From: 3107 sp965216225
GTDB taxonomy: Bacteria; Pseudomonadota; Alphaproteobacteria; Rhodobacterales; Rhodobacteraceae
Assembly (NCBI GenBank): GCA_965216225.1
Contig: CBDCFF010000025.1
Location: 60,269-124,268 of the forward strand
Direction: 5' to 3'
Length of the DNA: 64,000 nucleotides
A program made the position numbers and the translations under genes. Each line of letters opens with the position of its first letter. Within the stretch, counting starts at the first letter, position 1. Shown here piece by piece: positions 62,499 through 64,000 of the stretch. The notes under the pieces are model-generated. The model made no database searches and had not been told where the DNA came from. It worked only from the letters and a program-made list of their open reading frames with translations.

Positions 62499-62985
62499 AT
62501 GGCTGCCCCGACCGAATGGACGATGGGGGCCAGGATGATGGTGACGGGCAGGCTTTCCAGCACCATTCCGGCCACGAAGACAATGGCCATCGGGCCGAAG
62601 CCCCGCACGACCAGCATTTCGCTGATCCTCTTTTCGCTGATTTCCTTTTCGTCCCCGCCGATCCACAGCACCACGGCCAGCATCAGGCAGGCCATCTGCC
62701 CGGCCCGCGGCATCGCGGTGCGAAATTCGGAAAACGCCAGATGAGTGCGCAGCTTGACGTTGTAGCTGCATCCGAACCACGTCATGATCAGAAACAGGAA
62801 CGGCGGCAGGGTGGTGGACCACGGCGCCTGCTCCTTCAGCACGAAACGGCGGAACACCTCGGCGAAAATGATGCCGCCGATGCCCGGGCAGGACACCACC
62901 ATGATGGTCGGTTCCAGCTTGCGTTCGATCCACGGACCGACGAGATAGACGAACCGGAACGATGCGGCGAAGGCGTGCATCCCTT
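62499..62985 (-). pseudogene. TRAP transporter remnants (DctQ-like and DctM-like pieces fused)
   Basis: Frame opening MHAFAASFRFVYLVGPWIER with FRRFVLKEQAPWSTTLPPFL and WFGCSYNVKLRTHLAFSEF is the N-terminal two-thirds of a TRAP small permease. After AVLWIG it passes into FGPMAIVFVAGMVLESLPV and TIILAPIVHS, typical of the last helices of a TRAP large permease. An in-frame MVKALKG just upstream (about 63000) is in a different frame, suggesting a 1-bp loss. A deletion has joined pieces of a dct-type operon and iclR. Confidence 0.75.
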
Positions 62986-63237
62986 CAGCGCCTTCACCAT
63001 GTCGATCTGCCAGTTGCGCCCCGAAAGCCGGGGAGAGATCCGGCTGTCTTCCCCCGATCCGCGCGCGCATCGCCCGCCACGCGCCGCTGGCATCGAAAAT
63101 ATCCGAAGCATTCCGCCCTGACGCGGTTGCCGCCGGTTGGGGCAGGCGCTCCCGAACGGATGGGGCGGTTCTCGATCCCGGAGCCTGCACCAGTCGAGGC
63201 GCAGTCCTGCGCGAACCCGCAGAGTTGCATGACGCGC

Positions 63238-63657
63238 TCACTCCTGCTCGACATTCCTGCGCAACGCCTTTACCGCGCCGCGCGCCTTTTTTGCCATCAG
63301 CCGCCGCTTCACCGATCCCCGTGTCGGGCTTGTCCGCACCCGCCGTTCCGGCGCCGCCAGCGCCCGGCGGACAAGCGCGGCCAGCCGTTCCCGCGCGGCC
63401 TCTCGGTTTCGCGCCTGACTGCGGCTTTCTTCCGCCCGGATGACGATCTCCCCATCCAGCGTCCAGCGCCGCCCGGCCAGCCGTCGGAGCCGCCGCTTGA
63501 CCGCTTCGGGCAGGTTCGGGCTCTGCGCCGCCGCGAACCGCAGTTCCACGGCTGTCGCCACCTTGTTGACATTCTGACCGCCGGGGCCGGAAGACCGGAT
63601 GAACCGTTCGGTCAGTTCCCGGTCTTCGATCCGGATATCTTCGGTGATGTGCAGCAT
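63238..63657 (-). CDS. arfB: Peptidyl-tRNA hydrolase ArfB (ribosome rescue)
   Basis: 139 aa. The catalytic GGQ motif is in IRSSGPGGQNVNKVATAVEL; the basic C-terminal tail (RGSVKRRLMAKKARGAVKAL) fits ArfB/YaeJ, which enters the empty mRNA channel of stalled ribosomes. It lacks the codon-recognition domains of release factors, as expected. No strong SD is evident before the ATG. It stands downstream of the short ORF and weak hairpin at 63765. Confidence 0.95.
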   Translation of the reverse strand: MLHITEDIRIEDRELTERFIRSSGPGGQNVNKVATAVELRFAAAQSPNLPEAVKRRLRRLAGRRWTLDGEIVIRAEESRSQARNREAARERLAALVRRALAAPERRVRTSPTRGSVKRRLMAKKARGAVKALRRNVEQE

Positions 63658-63764
63658 CGTTCAGAACCGGCGCAAGCGGGCGCCGCCCGCCGGTTTCATC
63701 CTGCCGGAAATGTTCGCGGCACGACACCGACAGGATACCGGTGCGGAACCGGACCGCCGGAACG

Positions 63765-63797
63765 GAAAGAGCCCCGACAGAACCGGCCGGGGCTCTC
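63765..63797 (-). terminator. Possible weak terminator upstream of arfB
   Basis: 9-bp stem AGAGCCCCG/CGGGGCTCT (63768-63776 with 63788-63796). On the minus strand it is followed only by TTTCC, so termination would be weak. It could end the short-ORF transcript or attenuate arfB. Confidence 0.4.
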
Positions 63798-63872
63798 CTT
63801 GAGAATTGGAGGTGGCAAGCAGGGAGCCGACAGGGCTGCCCGAAGCCAGGATCGTGTCAGAGGGGCTGCCCC

Positions 63873-63929
63873 CTAGATCGTCACCTCGCTCGTATCCTTG
63901 ACCAGTTGCTCCTGTTTCCCAATGATCAT
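63873..63929 (-). CDS. 18-codon ORF with consensus Shine-Dalgarno
   Basis: MIIGKQEQLVKDTSEVTI then TAG. AAAGGAGGTG lies 4 nt before the ATG, the best ribosome-binding site in this window. No family is recognised. It could be a leader peptide, a very small protein or a RiPP precursor; no modification enzyme is visible in the window. The 343 bp from 63658 to the right end hold nothing else clear. Confidence 0.45.
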   Translation of the reverse strand: MIIGKQEQLVKDTSEVTI

Positions 63930-64000
63930 TTGCACCTCCTTTCTGTTTGTTGTCCACAGGCCGAAGGGTGCCACAGATTTTGTGTTTGTCAAAACCTTTT

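Noticed and set aside
62366..63727. Single 453-codon minus-strand protein
   Set aside because: The N-terminal part is a shadow of arfB in another frame and the C-terminal part is TRAP debris; not one gene.

Overview
The window is high-GC DNA from an alphaproteobacterium, almost certainly Rhodobacterales (Rhodobacteraceae/Roseobacteraceae sense). Evidence: a split F0 ATP synthase operon in the order atpI-B-E-X-F, a hisS-hisZ-hisG cluster with the short HisG plus HisZ, a GT14/DUF5928-type glycosyltransferase, a DUF2125 protein, an extensin-like protein, and a MotA/OmpA-type pair of the kind common in this order.

Layout. 1-3.98 kb: partial glycosyltransferase, sulfotransferase, endonuclease III, Ada/Ogt-like DNA repair protein, OmpA-type lipoprotein. 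4.05-6.8 kb: F0 operon (minus strand) with a recognisable promoter. 7.1-8.3 kb: VOC protein and alpha/beta hydrolase. 8.5-10.4 kb: thrS. 10.6-13.5 kb: a bufferin-type copper RiPP operon (precursor BufA, MNIO maturase BufB, BufC, DoxX membrane protein), in which the first 36 codons of the DoxX gene are exactly triplicated. 13.7-13.95 kb: cold-shock gene and terminator. 14.0-19.86 kb: insertion-sequence island of nested fragments (IS630, two different IS66 elements, IS21). 19.86-28.6 kb: hisSZG, rpsD, hisC-tyrC-extensin and a complete IS630 copy sitting exactly on overlapping stop codons. 28.6-33.6 kb: DUF2125, ChaC-like protein, stator-like proton-channel/OmpA pair. 33.7-43.8 kb: two divergent transcription units, a peptide-type ABC importer with an M81 peptidase and a D-amino-acid PLP enzyme on the minus strand, and RidA, RpiR regulator and sugar kinase on the plus strand. 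Matching palindromes lie in the shared promoter region. 43.9-53.4 kb: a giant (about 3160 aa) autotransporter adhesin. 53.4-62.0 kb: second island with IS66, an IS481 remnant, manC, and an IS481 element interrupted by a second full-length IS21. 62.0-64.0 kb: TRAP/IclR gene wreckage, arfB, and an 18-codon ORF with a perfect Shine-Dalgarno.

How the genes work together. The bufferin operon should secrete a modified, copper-sequestering periplasmic peptide. In the dpp-like cluster, a D-serine dehydratase-like enzyme would release 2-aminoacrylate, which RidA detoxifies; an RpiR-type regulator of the HexR-like palindrome class probably controls both arms. The two islands carry the same IS21 in inverted orientation and related IS66 copies in direct orientation, so the roughly 40 kb between them is prone to inversion and unequal exchange. 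Short head-to-tail tandem duplications, mostly in frame, recur through the window (atp operon, hisS, doxX, the dppA leader, the adhesin).
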